NCBI GenBank assembly: GCA_016200045.1
Contig: JACQFN010000002.1
Span: forward strand, 226,473 to 290,472
Direction of reading: 5' to 3'
Source of the DNA: Nitrososphaerota archaeon
Lineage (GTDB): Archaea; Thermoproteota; Nitrososphaeria; Nitrososphaerales; Gagatemarchaeaceae
DNA: 64,000 nt
The notes beneath the pieces are model-generated. The model ran no database searches. It was given only the letters and a program-made list of their open reading frames with translations, and was not told the origin of the DNA. Below are positions 1 to 9,256 of the stretch, piece after piece (within the stretch, counting starts at the first letter, position 1; each line of letters starts with the position of its first letter). The position numbers were made by a program, and so were the translations under genes.

Positions 1-1286
1 GGACAAAGGACGCCAGGTCGCTTCTAGCGCAGATGGATGAGAGGGGAGACTTCGAGGAGGTGGTCGACGCCCTGAACCTGCGGGATACCCTCGGCAAGAA
101 CCTGCCCGACCTGAGCGGCGGGGAGCTGCAGCGGGTGGCGGTGGCCGCGGCCGCCCTCAAGGAAGCAGATCTCTACCTCTTCGACGAGCCTTCGTCGTAC
201 AACGACGTCTACCAGAGGCTCGCCGTCTCCAGGCTCATAACCGACCTGGCTGCGAAGGGAAAGGCGGTCCTCGTTGTCGAGCACGACATCGCCTTCCTCG
301 ACTACGTCGCAGACTACGTCCAGATAATCTACGGGGAGCCGGGAGCTTATGGGATAGTGTCGGGGCTCTACTCCGCGAGGACTGGGATCAACTCCCTCCT
401 TGACGGGTACCTCCCCCAGGAGAACGTAAGGTTCAGGGACCAACCGGTTTCTTTCGGCCAGAGGGCGGCAGGGGAGGTGGTCGAGAGCGAGTACGAGCTC
501 GCAAAGTACACTGGCATCGGGAAGTCGTACGAAGGGTTCGACCTGAAGGTGGCTGAGGGTGTGATCACTCAGGGGAGCATCCTGGGGGTGGTGGGAGCGA
601 ACGCGCTCGGCAAGACGACGTTCCTCAAGATCATAGCCGGAGAGGAGAAGCCTGACAAGGGGAAGGTCTCGCTCAATGCGAGGGTCGCTTACAAGCCCCA
701 GTACCTGTCCGCCAGCCAAGAGGGGACGGTGGACGAGTACTTCACGACCGGGCTCGGTGCGAAGTACAGCGACGCAATCCTGCAGGACACCCTTGCGGGC
801 CCGTTGAAGATGGAGAAGCTGCTGGCGAGGAACATGAAGGAGCTGAGCGGAGGGGAGCTGCAGAAGGTTGCGATCGTGGCTACGATGGCCCAGGAGGCGG
901 AGGTATACGCGCTGGACGAGCCTTCCGCTTTCCTCGACGTGGAGGACAGGTTCGTGGTCGCGAAGGCTGTGAACAGGATGGTGAAGGCGAGGGGAAGGGC
1001 CGCCGTGATCATCGACCACGACCTGCAGGTCATCGACATCGTCTCCGACAGGCTGATGGTCTTCGGGGGGAGGCCCGGGGTCTCCGGGGAAGCGACGGCC
1101 CCCCTCCCGAAGGAGGAAGGGATGAACGCTTTCCTGAAACAGGTCGGCCTCACTTACCGGAGGGACGTGAACACAGGGAGACCGAGGGTCAACAAGCCGG
1201 GGAGTAAGCTCGACAGGGAGCAGAAGGAGAGGGGCTCCTACTACTACGTCTACCGGCAGGCGGAAGAGACCCCTGAGGCTGATTAG
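1..1286 (+). CDS. ABCE1/Rli1-type ribosome-recycling ATPase (5' end outside window)
   Basis: Two ABC nucleotide-binding domains with LSGGELQRVAVAAAALKEADLYLFDEPSSYND and LSGGELQKVAIVATMAQEAEVYALDEPSAFLD; Walker A GVVGANALGKTTF; RLI-type hinge. Confidence 0.93.
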   Translation, partial: TKDARSLLAQMDERGDFEEVVDALNLRDTLGKNLPDLSGGELQRVAVAAAALKEADLYLFDEPSSYNDVYQRLAVSRLITDLAAKGKAVLVVEHDIAFLDYVADYVQIIYGEPGAYGIVSGLYSARTGINSLLDGYLPQENVRFRDQPVSFGQRAAGEVVESEYELAKYTGIGKSYEGFDLKVAEGVITQGSILGVVGANALGKTTFLKIIAGEEKPDKGKVSLNARVAYKPQYLSASQEGTVDEYFTTGLGAKYSDAILQDTLAGPLKMEKLLARNMKELSGGELQKVAIVATMAQEAEVYALDEPSAFLDVEDRFVVAKAVNRMVKARGRAAVIIDHDLQVIDIVSDRLMVFGGRPGVSGEATAPLPKEEGMNAFLKQVGLTYRRDVNTGRPRVNKPGSKLDREQKERGSYYYVYRQAEETPEAD

Positions 1287-1362
1287 ACAGGTCCTGGAAA
1301 AGGCAGGGCTCCCACGTGAAGGCGCGGCGACCGGGGTCGACGTCGTAGGGGACATCGCAATC

Positions 1363-2091
1363 GTGAGGCTCCCGGACCTGAAGGCTGCGGAGAGGAGGAA
1401 GTTCGCACGGGAACTGATCAGCGAGGTCGAGAACGTCGCGGCCGTCTTCGACCAGGAGGGAGTGATCAGGGGGGAGTTCAGGCTCAGGACCCTGAAGCAT
1501 CTTGCGGGCGAAAGGAGGACCCTCACCGTGCACAGGGAGAACGGGTGCGCGTTCAAGGTCGACGTCGCGCGCTGCTACTTCTCCCCCAGGCTGTCGACGG
1601 AGAGGCTCCGGATAACGGAAGGGTCGAAGGAGGGGGAAAGGGTCCTCAACATGTTCGCCGGGGTGGGACCGTTTTCGATCCCCCTCGCGAAGATGAAACA
1701 CGCGCGCGTGACAAGCTGCGAGCTCAACAAATACGCGGCCAAGCTTCACGAGGAGAACGACCTGATGAACAAGGTCGCGGACAGGATACTAGTGGTGAAC
1801 GCGGACGTCGCGAAGTGGGCCGCCGCCTCGGCCGGGAAGTACGACCGGGTCCTGATGCCGCATCCTTCCCAGTCACATAGGTTCCTGTCGACCGCCCTTT
1901 CGGTGACGAAGAGGAAGGGGACGATCCACTATTACCGACACGTCCTTGCCAGGGACGAGGAGGAGGGAAAAGAGCAGATCGGCGAGGAGCTGAAGCGACT
2001 CTTGCCTGCCGGCGCGAGCTTTCGGGCCAGGAAGGTGAGGGACGTCGGGCCGAGGTGGCTGGAGATGGCTGCCGACATCCGCGTGAGCTAG
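1363..2091 (+). CDS. tRNA (guanine37-N1)-methyltransferase, Trm5/TYW2-like
   Basis: VLNMFAGVGPFSIPLAK SAM motif, CELNKYAAKLHEENDLMN, IHYYRH C-terminus. The homologous frame (GVDVVGDIAIV) continues upstream of the ORF-track GTG, so the true start is probably upstream. Confidence 0.85.
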   Translation: MRLPDLKAAERRKFARELISEVENVAAVFDQEGVIRGEFRLRTLKHLAGERRTLTVHRENGCAFKVDVARCYFSPRLSTERLRITEGSKEGERVLNMFAGVGPFSIPLAKMKHARVTSCELNKYAAKLHEENDLMNKVADRILVVNADVAKWAAASAGKYDRVLMPHPSQSHRFLSTALSVTKRKGTIHYYRHVLARDEEEGKEQIGEELKRLLPAGASFRARKVRDVGPRWLEMAADIRVS

Positions 2092-3485
2092 AACGGAAGG
2101 TTCTGGCTGTACCTGTAGAGGTGTATCAGAACACCGAAGGTCACCAGCACGGCGCCGACGTCGAAAAGAGTCAGGCTGTCGAACGGAAGCGGGTTGGTCT
2201 GCGCGACTTTCGCGGCGTCCGCGGCGGCCCCTGCCGCAGCAGCCAGCCCGTTGAATGCCACTTGTGCTAGGATGAGGAGAACGAAGAGGAAGTAGACCCA
2301 CTTCCTCGTGAGCAGAGGGGCCGTTGGGGCGACGGCTTTCCTGACCCTCTCCTTCGCCTTCAGGTACCTCAGGAATGCGTAGGTGAGGACGAACGAGAGG
2401 ACCGTGACCCCAATCATAGATCCGAAGTACAGGTCTGGCGGGACCAGAAGACGGTCCAGCGTCGGGAGGGACGCGTCCGGGTTGATGTAGAAACCCCAGG
2501 CTGTCGTGATGAGTATTTGGGCGATGCTTGTGATGCCCAGAGCAGTAAAGAATGGCCTGTCCTTCCAGTTGAGCTTCTTCGAGGTGTCAACGAAGGGGAT
2601 GACCAGAGCCATCAGGAATAGTAAGCCGGGCATCAGACCTCCCATGACGAACTTGTCGAACTCTGTTCTCAGGAGAGCGTAGAGCCCTGTGAGGTACCAT
2701 TCTGGGATTGTGAGAGCCCCAACGGTGGGGTCGTACTGGGTACTGACAGGAACAGGGAAGAAGGCTGCGATGATGAATATCGCCCCCACTACCGTGGAGA
2801 CCACCGGGATGTCGAATACCATGTATCGCGGGAAGTGAATGAAGACCAGGATCAGCATGACCATCGGAAGGATGAAAACGTGCGCGGAGTACAGGCGGAG
2901 CACGAAGTCGGTGAAGCCCGCCCCGAATGTCGCCAGCCTTAGCGGCCCTCCTATGACCGGGGGAGCGTTGGTGAGGCCCGAACCGATCTCTATTGCCAGG
3001 CCGGCCCTCTGGTTGAATATCAGGTCGTATCCGGTGTAGGCCTCTACCCCGGTGATTATTCCAAGGATGATTCCTGTCACCCAGAGGACCTCGTTCTTGA
3101 TCTTGAACCTTCCGCTGAAGTACTGGTAGTACATGTGCAAGATGGCAAGGAGGACCATGGCGTTTGAGGCGGTGTAGTGGATGTTCCTCAGCAGCCATCC
3201 GTAGGGGACCACGTCGTTGATCTTCTGGACGCTGGAGAACGCGCAGGTCAGGCTCCCGCACCCCGTGAGTGTCGGCTGATAGTAGATCATCAGGAGCCCT
3301 CCCGTAATTCCGAGCACCAGGAACACGATCCCGGTGAGTACCCCCAGGTAGCCCAGGGGGCTTACGAACCTCTTGGGGAAGGTGTACTGGACGCCGATGT
3401 ACACAGTCCTTTCGAGCCCGTCTACAAGCCAGCGGTACAGCTTCACGACGAGGTTCCTGTTCGAGTCGTCCGTCTTCTGCGCCAT
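2088..3485 (-). CDS. cytochrome b (b6-like, bc complex) membrane subunit
   Basis: Multi-TM; GYLGVLTGIVFLVLGITGGLLMIYY, HYTASNAMVLLAILHMYYQYF, IPEWYLTGLYALLRTEF (PEWY motif). Confidence 0.93.
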   Translation of the reverse strand: MAQKTDDSNRNLVVKLYRWLVDGLERTVYIGVQYTFPKRFVSPLGYLGVLTGIVFLVLGITGGLLMIYYQPTLTGCGSLTCAFSSVQKINDVVPYGWLLRNIHYTASNAMVLLAILHMYYQYFSGRFKIKNEVLWVTGIILGIITGVEAYTGYDLIFNQRAGLAIEIGSGLTNAPPVIGGPLRLATFGAGFTDFVLRLYSAHVFILPMVMLILVFIHFPRYMVFDIPVVSTVVGAIFIIAAFFPVPVSTQYDPTVGALTIPEWYLTGLYALLRTEFDKFVMGGLMPGLLFLMALVIPFVDTSKKLNWKDRPFFTALGITSIAQILITTAWGFYINPDASLPTLDRLLVPPDLYFGSMIGVTVLSFVLTYAFLRYLKAKERVRKAVAPTAPLLTRKWVYFLFVLLILAQVAFNGLAAAAGAAADAAKVAQTNPLPFDSLTLFDVGAVLVTFGVLIHLYRYSQNLPF

Positions 3486-3488
3486 CGT

Positions 3489-4367
3489 CTAGGACCCTCC
3501 CAGAGCAGCCGGCTTGATGTAGTTGCGATAGCTCAGGTAGTCGCGCCCGTATCCTAGGACGCCGTTGTGCTCGACGTCCCAGAGGGGAATCTCGACGTTG
3601 AGGTCGCCGTTCGGGTCTGCCGTGAGGGTAAGCATCGGAATCGCGTTGGTGGGTGCATCCTGTTGAGCAGCCGGCCCGTATTTCGCGAGCCCCTCCGGGA
3701 CCTCGTAGATGCTCCCGTGGCAGGGGCATTCGTACTGCTGATGTGCCGGGTCAGGGTTGTAGTTCGGGCTGCACCACAGGTGAACGCACACCTTGCTGAA
3801 TGCGACAAAGGCAGATGCGTTCTTGGTATCTCCGCCCAGCGCGCCCGCGGGGAGGCGGATCAGTTCATACTTCACGAAAGTGTCGGGATTCTGCGCGTCG
3901 AGGGTTGCGTCCCCCGATGACGGGTAGGTAATGACCCAGTGGGAGTCAGGGGGGAAGGTGTTCAGGTCGTTGACGTTGACGACCTGCCCCGCGGCGGCGC
4001 CGTAGACTGACTTCGCATCGATTACGACCTTCTGACGCTTGTAGGAGCCCGCGTTCCCGACCGACGAGGAGAGGAACGACCCCCACGGGACGAACGGGAC
4101 GATGGAAAGCACCGCTGCGATAGTGACAAGGGCCTTGACGAAGTTCCTCCTCCCAACCATTTGGGGAGGCGGAGGTCTGGTGGCAGGTGCAGCGACGGTC
4201 GGAGTCGGCCTCGGCGCAGGGGAAACGACTGCCCTTGGGGGGACGGCGGCAGACACTTGCGGCTTCTGCTGCGTGACCTGGACTTGCGTAATCGGATGGG
4301 CGACCTTCTTCTCTTCGCTTGAAGTGTTCGACTCGGTGGAAGTCTTCTCTTTGGCCTCCTCCACCAT
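3489..4367 (-). CDS. Rieske [2Fe-2S] protein
   Basis: CVHLWC...CPCHGSIY Rieske ligand boxes; RRNFVK Tat-like motif before a hydrophobic helix; adjacent to cytochrome b. Confidence 0.92.
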   Translation of the reverse strand: MVEEAKEKTSTESNTSSEEKKVAHPITQVQVTQQKPQVSAAVPPRAVVSPAPRPTPTVAAPATRPPPPQMVGRRNFVKALVTIAAVLSIVPFVPWGSFLSSSVGNAGSYKRQKVVIDAKSVYGAAAGQVVNVNDLNTFPPDSHWVITYPSSGDATLDAQNPDTFVKYELIRLPAGALGGDTKNASAFVAFSKVCVHLWCSPNYNPDPAHQQYECPCHGSIYEVPEGLAKYGPAAQQDAPTNAIPMLTLTADPNGDLNVEIPLWDVEHNGVLGYGRDYLSYRNYIKPAALGGS

Positions 4368-4485
4368 CTATTGTCGGCGCGGAGGGGTGCGGGGGCGGTT
4401 TTTAACCTTCGTTTGAGCAAAAAGAACTATCGAAAACCCAAAACGACTTTATAGCCAGTCGCGGGCGGCACCAAACTAGAAGGAA

Positions 4486-4920
4486 ATGAGCGGTCAGAAA
4501 ACGAAACCAGTCGTCGGCCTCATTGTCGCGGTATTGATTTTGGCCGCGGTCGGGGCGGTCGGCTACTATCAGTTCGAGGTCGCGCCACGTCTGGCCACTT
4601 CTTCGACGTCCGCCCAGGCCGCTTGCACTCCCTCGACCTGCGTGAATATCACCATCCCTGCGGGCGCAGGAACGTGTTCCCCGGCGCCTTGCGGCTTCAG
4701 TCCTGCGAAGGTGGTCGTGGTCATCGGGCAGAACGGCACGGTCTTCTGGAAGAACGACGACTCGGCGCACCACACGGTCACGGGTGCAGGCTCGTTCGGG
4801 AGCCCCGACATGGGGCTGAATGCCGTTTACTCCTATCATTTCACTGTCGCGGGGAACTACAGCTACGTGTGCAACTACCACCCCTGGATGAGGGCGTCGG
4901 TGCTCGCGAAGGCGCCGTAG
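4486..4920 (+). CDS. membrane-anchored cupredoxin (plastocyanin-like blue copper protein)
   Basis: N-terminal TM helix; NGTVFWKNDDSAHHTVT...YSYVCNYHPWMRASV copper ligands H/C/H/M. Confidence 0.9.
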   Translation: MSGQKTKPVVGLIVAVLILAAVGAVGYYQFEVAPRLATSSTSAQAACTPSTCVNITIPAGAGTCSPAPCGFSPAKVVVVIGQNGTVFWKNDDSAHHTVTGAGSFGSPDMGLNAVYSYHFTVAGNYSYVCNYHPWMRASVLAKAP

Positions 4921-4961
4921 TCTGGCAACACGAAAATAGAGTCCCGGCTGTCCCTCTACGG

Positions 4962-6410
4962 TTGAAGAAGGTAGCTGACCCAACAGCCCTGGAAGCCCTG
5001 TCTCGCGACGCGGGGATGATTCAGGAGACCCCGAAGGCCGCCTACTACGCGGAGACCGAATCAGACATCGTGGAGGTGGTCGGAAGAGCGAAGGAAGCAG
5101 GGGTTCCGATAACCCCCAGAGGTGGAGGCACGGCGATCCCGAGCCAGTCAATAGGAAAGGGGTTCATCCTCCTTCAAAACAGGACGAAGGTGGACCTGAC
5201 CGGGCCTTCGTCATTCGACTGCGAGCCAGCCGTCGTGAAGTCCGAATTGAACGCGACCTTACGATCGGCGGGGTTGTGGTTCCCCGTCGACCCTTCCAGC
5301 TACCGGAGCTGCACCGTCGGAGGGATGGTGGCCAACAACTCGTCTGGAACGAGGACCCTCAAACACGGCTCAACGATCGACTACGTAGCCTCGATGCGGG
5401 TCGTCTTCCCTGAGACTGGTCCCGCGTTGATTGCCCCGATAGGCATCGAAGCTGCACTCTCCGGTAGCGAGCCAGCAAGGAAGGTCGCGGAGCTCTTGCT
5501 CGACTCATCAGCAGAGATTGAGGCGGAGGTCCCTCAGGTGTCCAAGAATTCGTGCGGATACAGGCTGGAAAGGGTGATCCACGGCGGAGTCTTGGACCTC
5601 CCGAAGCTGTTCGTCGGGTCCGAGGGGACGTTGGGGATAATCTCGCAGTTGTCATTAGCGGCCAGGGCGAAGAGGCCGTCAGCAGCCCTCCTGGTCCTTG
5701 AAACATCTCTCGCCGAGCTTGACAAGATGGCCTACGAGCTCAGGCGTCTCCGCCCGTCAGCGATCGAGCTCGTCGACAAGTCAGTCTTTTCCAAGACGGG
5801 ACGCTCGAAAAGGTTGGCCCCGTACTCGAGGTCTGAGGATCCGTACCTAGTCCTCTGCGAGATAGAAGGTGAAGGAGAGAGAGGTCCCGAAGAAGAACTC
5901 GCGAGGGTCGCCGCGTCGAGTGTGGAGGGGTTCGAACCCTTGGTGTTGACGGACCCGGGCGACGTAGCCTCGGCTTGGGACGTCAGAAACGAGACTCTCA
6001 CGATCGCGGGAGAGTTCCGCTCGGGGGGGCGAATCCTGCTTCCCGGGGTGGAGGACCTTACGGTCGCCCCAGAACGCCTGGGGGAGCTACTCAAGTTCAT
6101 CCTCGATCAATTCGAGCGCAGAGGACTGGAGTACATCTCTTACGGTCACGCGGGGGACGCCAACCTGCACCTGAGACCGATGCTCGACCCGGGATCCAGA
6201 GGAGACCTGGGGGTTTTGAACGAAATGATGGAAGAATGCTTCGAGAAAGTGTGGAAGATGAAGGGCACGATCACCGGCGAGCACGGGGACGGCATGCTCC
6301 GGGCGTCCTACGTCGCGAGGCAGTATCCGCGGACGCACTCCTTGATGAAGGAAATCCGGCGCCTCTTCGACCCCAAAGGGATGCTCAACCCGAACGTGAA
6401 GATTGTCTGA
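4962..6410 (+). CDS. FAD-binding oxidase, GlcD/D-lactate dehydrogenase family
   Basis: PITPRGGGTAIPSQSIG, YRSCTVGGMVANNSSGTRTLKHGST, GHAGDANLHLRPM, GEHGDG. TTG start at 4962 inferred; the ORF track is open further upstream. Confidence 0.9.
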   Translation: MKKVADPTALEALSRDAGMIQETPKAAYYAETESDIVEVVGRAKEAGVPITPRGGGTAIPSQSIGKGFILLQNRTKVDLTGPSSFDCEPAVVKSELNATLRSAGLWFPVDPSSYRSCTVGGMVANNSSGTRTLKHGSTIDYVASMRVVFPETGPALIAPIGIEAALSGSEPARKVAELLLDSSAEIEAEVPQVSKNSCGYRLERVIHGGVLDLPKLFVGSEGTLGIISQLSLAARAKRPSAALLVLETSLAELDKMAYELRRLRPSAIELVDKSVFSKTGRSKRLAPYSRSEDPYLVLCEIEGEGERGPEEELARVAASSVEGFEPLVLTDPGDVASAWDVRNETLTIAGEFRSGGRILLPGVEDLTVAPERLGELLKFILDQFERRGLEYISYGHAGDANLHLRPMLDPGSRGDLGVLNEMMEECFEKVWKMKGTITGEHGDGMLRASYVARQYPRTHSLMKEIRRLFDPKGMLNPNVKIV

Positions 6411-6966
6411 CGAGGGCCCTCGCGAGGAGCTTCGCGACCCTAATCGGCTCAGGTATCGATCCTTGATGGGTAAACAGGTCGACGACGGCCTTCGCCTCCG
6501 GAAGTGAGATTCCCGACATCCTTGCGAACACGGAATGGCCTGAGCCTAGCTTGAGCCTCTTCCTCTCGCCGAGTGCCCTGTACGCCTTCAGTTTGCGCTC
6601 TGCCTCCAGCGGAAAGCGGCGCCGGATCGAGCTCTCTATCCCCGATGTTTCCTTGTAGGTCAGGCAGACGACGGGGAGGCGAGTGCGCTGCGAGAGACGG
6701 TCGACGTCGACGATGTTGTAGAGGCTCAGGATGCACCCGGAGACAAGCATCACGTTGATGTCGTTCCGTCTGAGTTTGCTGTGAAGACGGGCGATCGAAG
6801 AAGTCGCGTCGTCTCCTCCAACCTCAGTCTGCCCGTACTCCACTCCGTCGACGACCAAGTCCCCCCTCATGACGACCCCCGCGAGAGCCGACCTACGTTG
6901 AGTCGCCCTGAAGCTCTCCGCCACACCCAGCGCCCGTATTCCAGGCTTGTTCAAGTGGAGGCGCAA
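6385..6966 (-). CDS. DUF99 family protein
   Basis: GIRALGVAESF...GVVMRGDLVVDGV...RNDINVMLVSGCILSLYNIVD...LPVVCLTYKE matches the DUF99 pattern. Confidence 0.85.
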   Translation of the reverse strand: MRLHLNKPGIRALGVAESFRATQRRSALAGVVMRGDLVVDGVEYGQTEVGGDDATSSIARLHSKLRRNDINVMLVSGCILSLYNIVDVDRLSQRTRLPVVCLTYKETSGIESSIRRRFPLEAERKLKAYRALGERKRLKLGSGHSVFARMSGISLPEAKAVVDLFTHQGSIPEPIRVAKLLARALVRQSSRSG

Positions 6967-7024
6967 TTGCCCTCGTTCCTTCCGGACGTTCCATCCTTTT
7001 AACGTCTGAACGAGCAGTGAAGGT

Positions 7025-7426
7025 GTGGCAAGGATTTACAGCCTGAAGGCAGGGTCTGTTCTGCCTGATTCGGTCCTTACCTTGGCGAAAGAGGGCGGGG
7101 TCAAGACTGCTTCGGTAGAAGCCCTAGGCGGGGTCAGGTCGCTGAAACTGGCCTACTTCAACCACGCCAAGAGGACGTACGAGCAGCACACTTTCCGCGA
7201 GTTCCTGGAGGTCGCCAGCCTCGTAGGGAACATCACGCTCAGGGACGGGAAGCCCTTCCTACACGCCCACGGCACGTTCGGCAGGAGGGACATGACGGCG
7301 ATAGCCGGACACTTGGTCAGTGCGAAAGTCTTCCCCCTCTTAGAAGTCGTGATGTCGCCTACGTCGAACCGGGCGCTGCGCAAGTTCGACGACGAGACCG
7401 GTCTTAACATGATCTACCGAACGTGA
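7025..7426 (+). CDS. PPC/DUF296 domain protein
   Basis: GGVRSLKLAYF...LVGNITLRDGKPFLHAHGTFGRRDMTAIAGHL; GNI + HxH pattern of PPC domains. Confidence 0.88.
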   Translation: MARIYSLKAGSVLPDSVLTLAKEGGVKTASVEALGGVRSLKLAYFNHAKRTYEQHTFREFLEVASLVGNITLRDGKPFLHAHGTFGRRDMTAIAGHLVSAKVFPLLEVVMSPTSNRALRKFDDETGLNMIYRT

Positions 7427-7596
7427 AGTCGACAAGGCGAGAAGTGAGGCTCAGACAAATGCCTTTTTACTTCATGAGTTTGACCAAGTCGTAACTCTGA
7501 GTCATCACGGCCTCGGACCGACGACAAGCCGCCTCGGTAAAAAGGATTCTTCGCGGACTCACGAGTCTTTCAGAATGGAGCAAAACGATATATGAG

Positions 7597-8055
7597 TTGG
7601 ATTGCCCTGAAGACAGTCCATTGCCTTTCTGTCAGAACTGCGGAAAGGAAGTTCTCGAAAACGACAGGTTCTGCCTCAACTGCGGAAGGAGTCTTCAGGG
7701 CGCGACCTCGTCCGCTCCCCCCAACCAACCCAGCCCCTTGCCCCCAAGCGCCCCTTCATCGAGGGAAAAGAGGGGAAGAAGCGCGTGGGGGGCTGCTCTT
7801 CTGAACTTCTTCATCCCGGGTTCTGGGTATGTCTACGTCGGAGCCGGGAGAGATTCACGCATGGTGATCTTCGGATTCCTGTTGATCCTCGCCCTCGCAG
7901 TGACGTTCTACGCAGGCGTCATCGGGACATTTGTCAGCCCAGCCGCTAGTGGGTCGTCGGAGCCCCTCTGGGTCAGTGAAATTTCAATCCTGTACCTCAT
8001 AGTCCCCTTCGCCCTTGCTTACGACGGCTTCCACAGGGCCCGGGGCGCCTCATGA
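7597..8055 (+). CDS. zinc-ribbon membrane protein
   Basis: FCQNCGKEVLENDRFCLNCGRSL zinc ribbon followed by hydrophobic helices. Confidence 0.75.
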   Translation: MDCPEDSPLPFCQNCGKEVLENDRFCLNCGRSLQGATSSAPPNQPSPLPPSAPSSREKRGRSAWGAALLNFFIPGSGYVYVGAGRDSRMVIFGFLLILALAVTFYAGVIGTFVSPAASGSSEPLWVSEISILYLIVPFALAYDGFHRARGAS

Positions 8056-9251
8056 ACTTCTGCCCTTCGTGCGGGGAGCCATGCGAGCCCGCCCAGAACT
8101 TCTGCAAGAGGTGCCGGTACGAGCTACGGGCCAGAGCCGCCACGGAGGAGGCCGTCCGGTTGCCGGCACCCGTCTACGCGATGGAGGGAGCCTCCTTGTA
8201 CGTGATGGATGACTGGGGAGTGACGAGAGTGAGCACCAGGGGAAACGCTTCGGCCGTCATCCTGTTACTCGTTGCGTTTTCGACGGGCATCGCGGCAGTA
8301 CTCTATGACCTGACGAGGACCTATGCCCCCGGGATAGTCCTCTTCCTAATCCTCGCCCCGGTTGCTGACACTCTGAGATACCGCAGGCTGAGGTCCGTAA
8401 TCTCCCTCCCAAGAGAGTCGATGCTCCGGCTCAGAGGGTCGTGGTTCGTCCCCTGGGCGGGGTTGACATACATGACGGTCAAGGGAAGGCGAATCAGGTT
8501 CATGACGAACAGCTGGAGGTCGGCCACGATAGATCCGTCGGACATACCCTCAGTTGCAGCGAAGGGGGCCTCAGCCCTCGGAAGGCGCTTCTTTTCTTAT
8601 CCCGAAGGCCGCAGGGTTCTGGGGTCTGGCCTCAGGCGGTTCTGGACTCTCGTCATCATCATCTTCGTCCTGGACCAGGCCCTCCTCGTCGGGGCCGCGG
8701 TCACGCCCTTCTTCCCTGGGGAGAAGGAGGCCTATCTCACGCTGACGAACTCCCAGCAGCAGGGGATCGCGAGCCTTCCTCCCATCCTCCAGCTCGCGGC
8801 CATTTTCTCCAACAACGCGCAGGTCGCGCTGCTGACCCTGATTCCCGGGCTGGGTCTCTTCACGTTCGCGGCTTCGACCTATAACACTGGGAGGGTTATC
8901 CAGGTCATCGCGGACCGTGACAACGTCTCGTCACCCGCGATCCTGTTCATCCTGTTTCTGCTTCCGCACTCCTGGGTCGAGGAGCTCAGCTACCCTCTCG
9001 CCGCCGCCCTGTCGCTGTATTACCTGACGGAGTGGCGCCGACCGTCCTTCAGGGAGTTCTCCGACGTCTGGAAGCGGAGCAGGCTCAGCGTAGCCACCGG
9101 GCTAATCGCCGTCACTCTCGCCTTTGCGGCCGCCCTCGAAGTGACCGAACCGTTGCTCGGTGCATCCGCTCTCCTGCTGTGGGGCATGGTCTTTGTCGCA
9201 GTTGCGGTCGTCCGTTCCCGGTCGGAGCGGTTCAAAAGGCTCTTCTCGTGA
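8052..9251 (+). CDS. zinc-ribbon plus SpoIIM/DUF95-like multi-TM membrane protein
   Basis: FCPSCGEPCEPAQNFCKRC zinc ribbon; C-terminal FSNNAQVALLTLIPGLGLFTF...LPHSWVEELSYPLAAALSLYYL resembles SpoIIM. Confidence 0.75.
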   Translation: MNFCPSCGEPCEPAQNFCKRCRYELRARAATEEAVRLPAPVYAMEGASLYVMDDWGVTRVSTRGNASAVILLLVAFSTGIAAVLYDLTRTYAPGIVLFLILAPVADTLRYRRLRSVISLPRESMLRLRGSWFVPWAGLTYMTVKGRRIRFMTNSWRSATIDPSDIPSVAAKGASALGRRFFSYPEGRRVLGSGLRRFWTLVIIIFVLDQALLVGAAVTPFFPGEKEAYLTLTNSQQQGIASLPPILQLAAIFSNNAQVALLTLIPGLGLFTFAASTYNTGRVIQVIADRDNVSSPAILFILFLLPHSWVEELSYPLAAALSLYYLTEWRRPSFREFSDVWKRSRLSVATGLIAVTLAFAAALEVTEPLLGASALLLWGMVFVAVAVVRSRSERFKRLFS

Positions 9252-9256
9252 AGTAG

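Noticed and set aside
4623-4961. Long upstream extension of the FAD-oxidase ORF (4623..4961)
   Set aside because: This stretch is the cupredoxin gene read in another frame; the oxidase similarity begins at about 4962 (TTG LKKVADPTALEAL).
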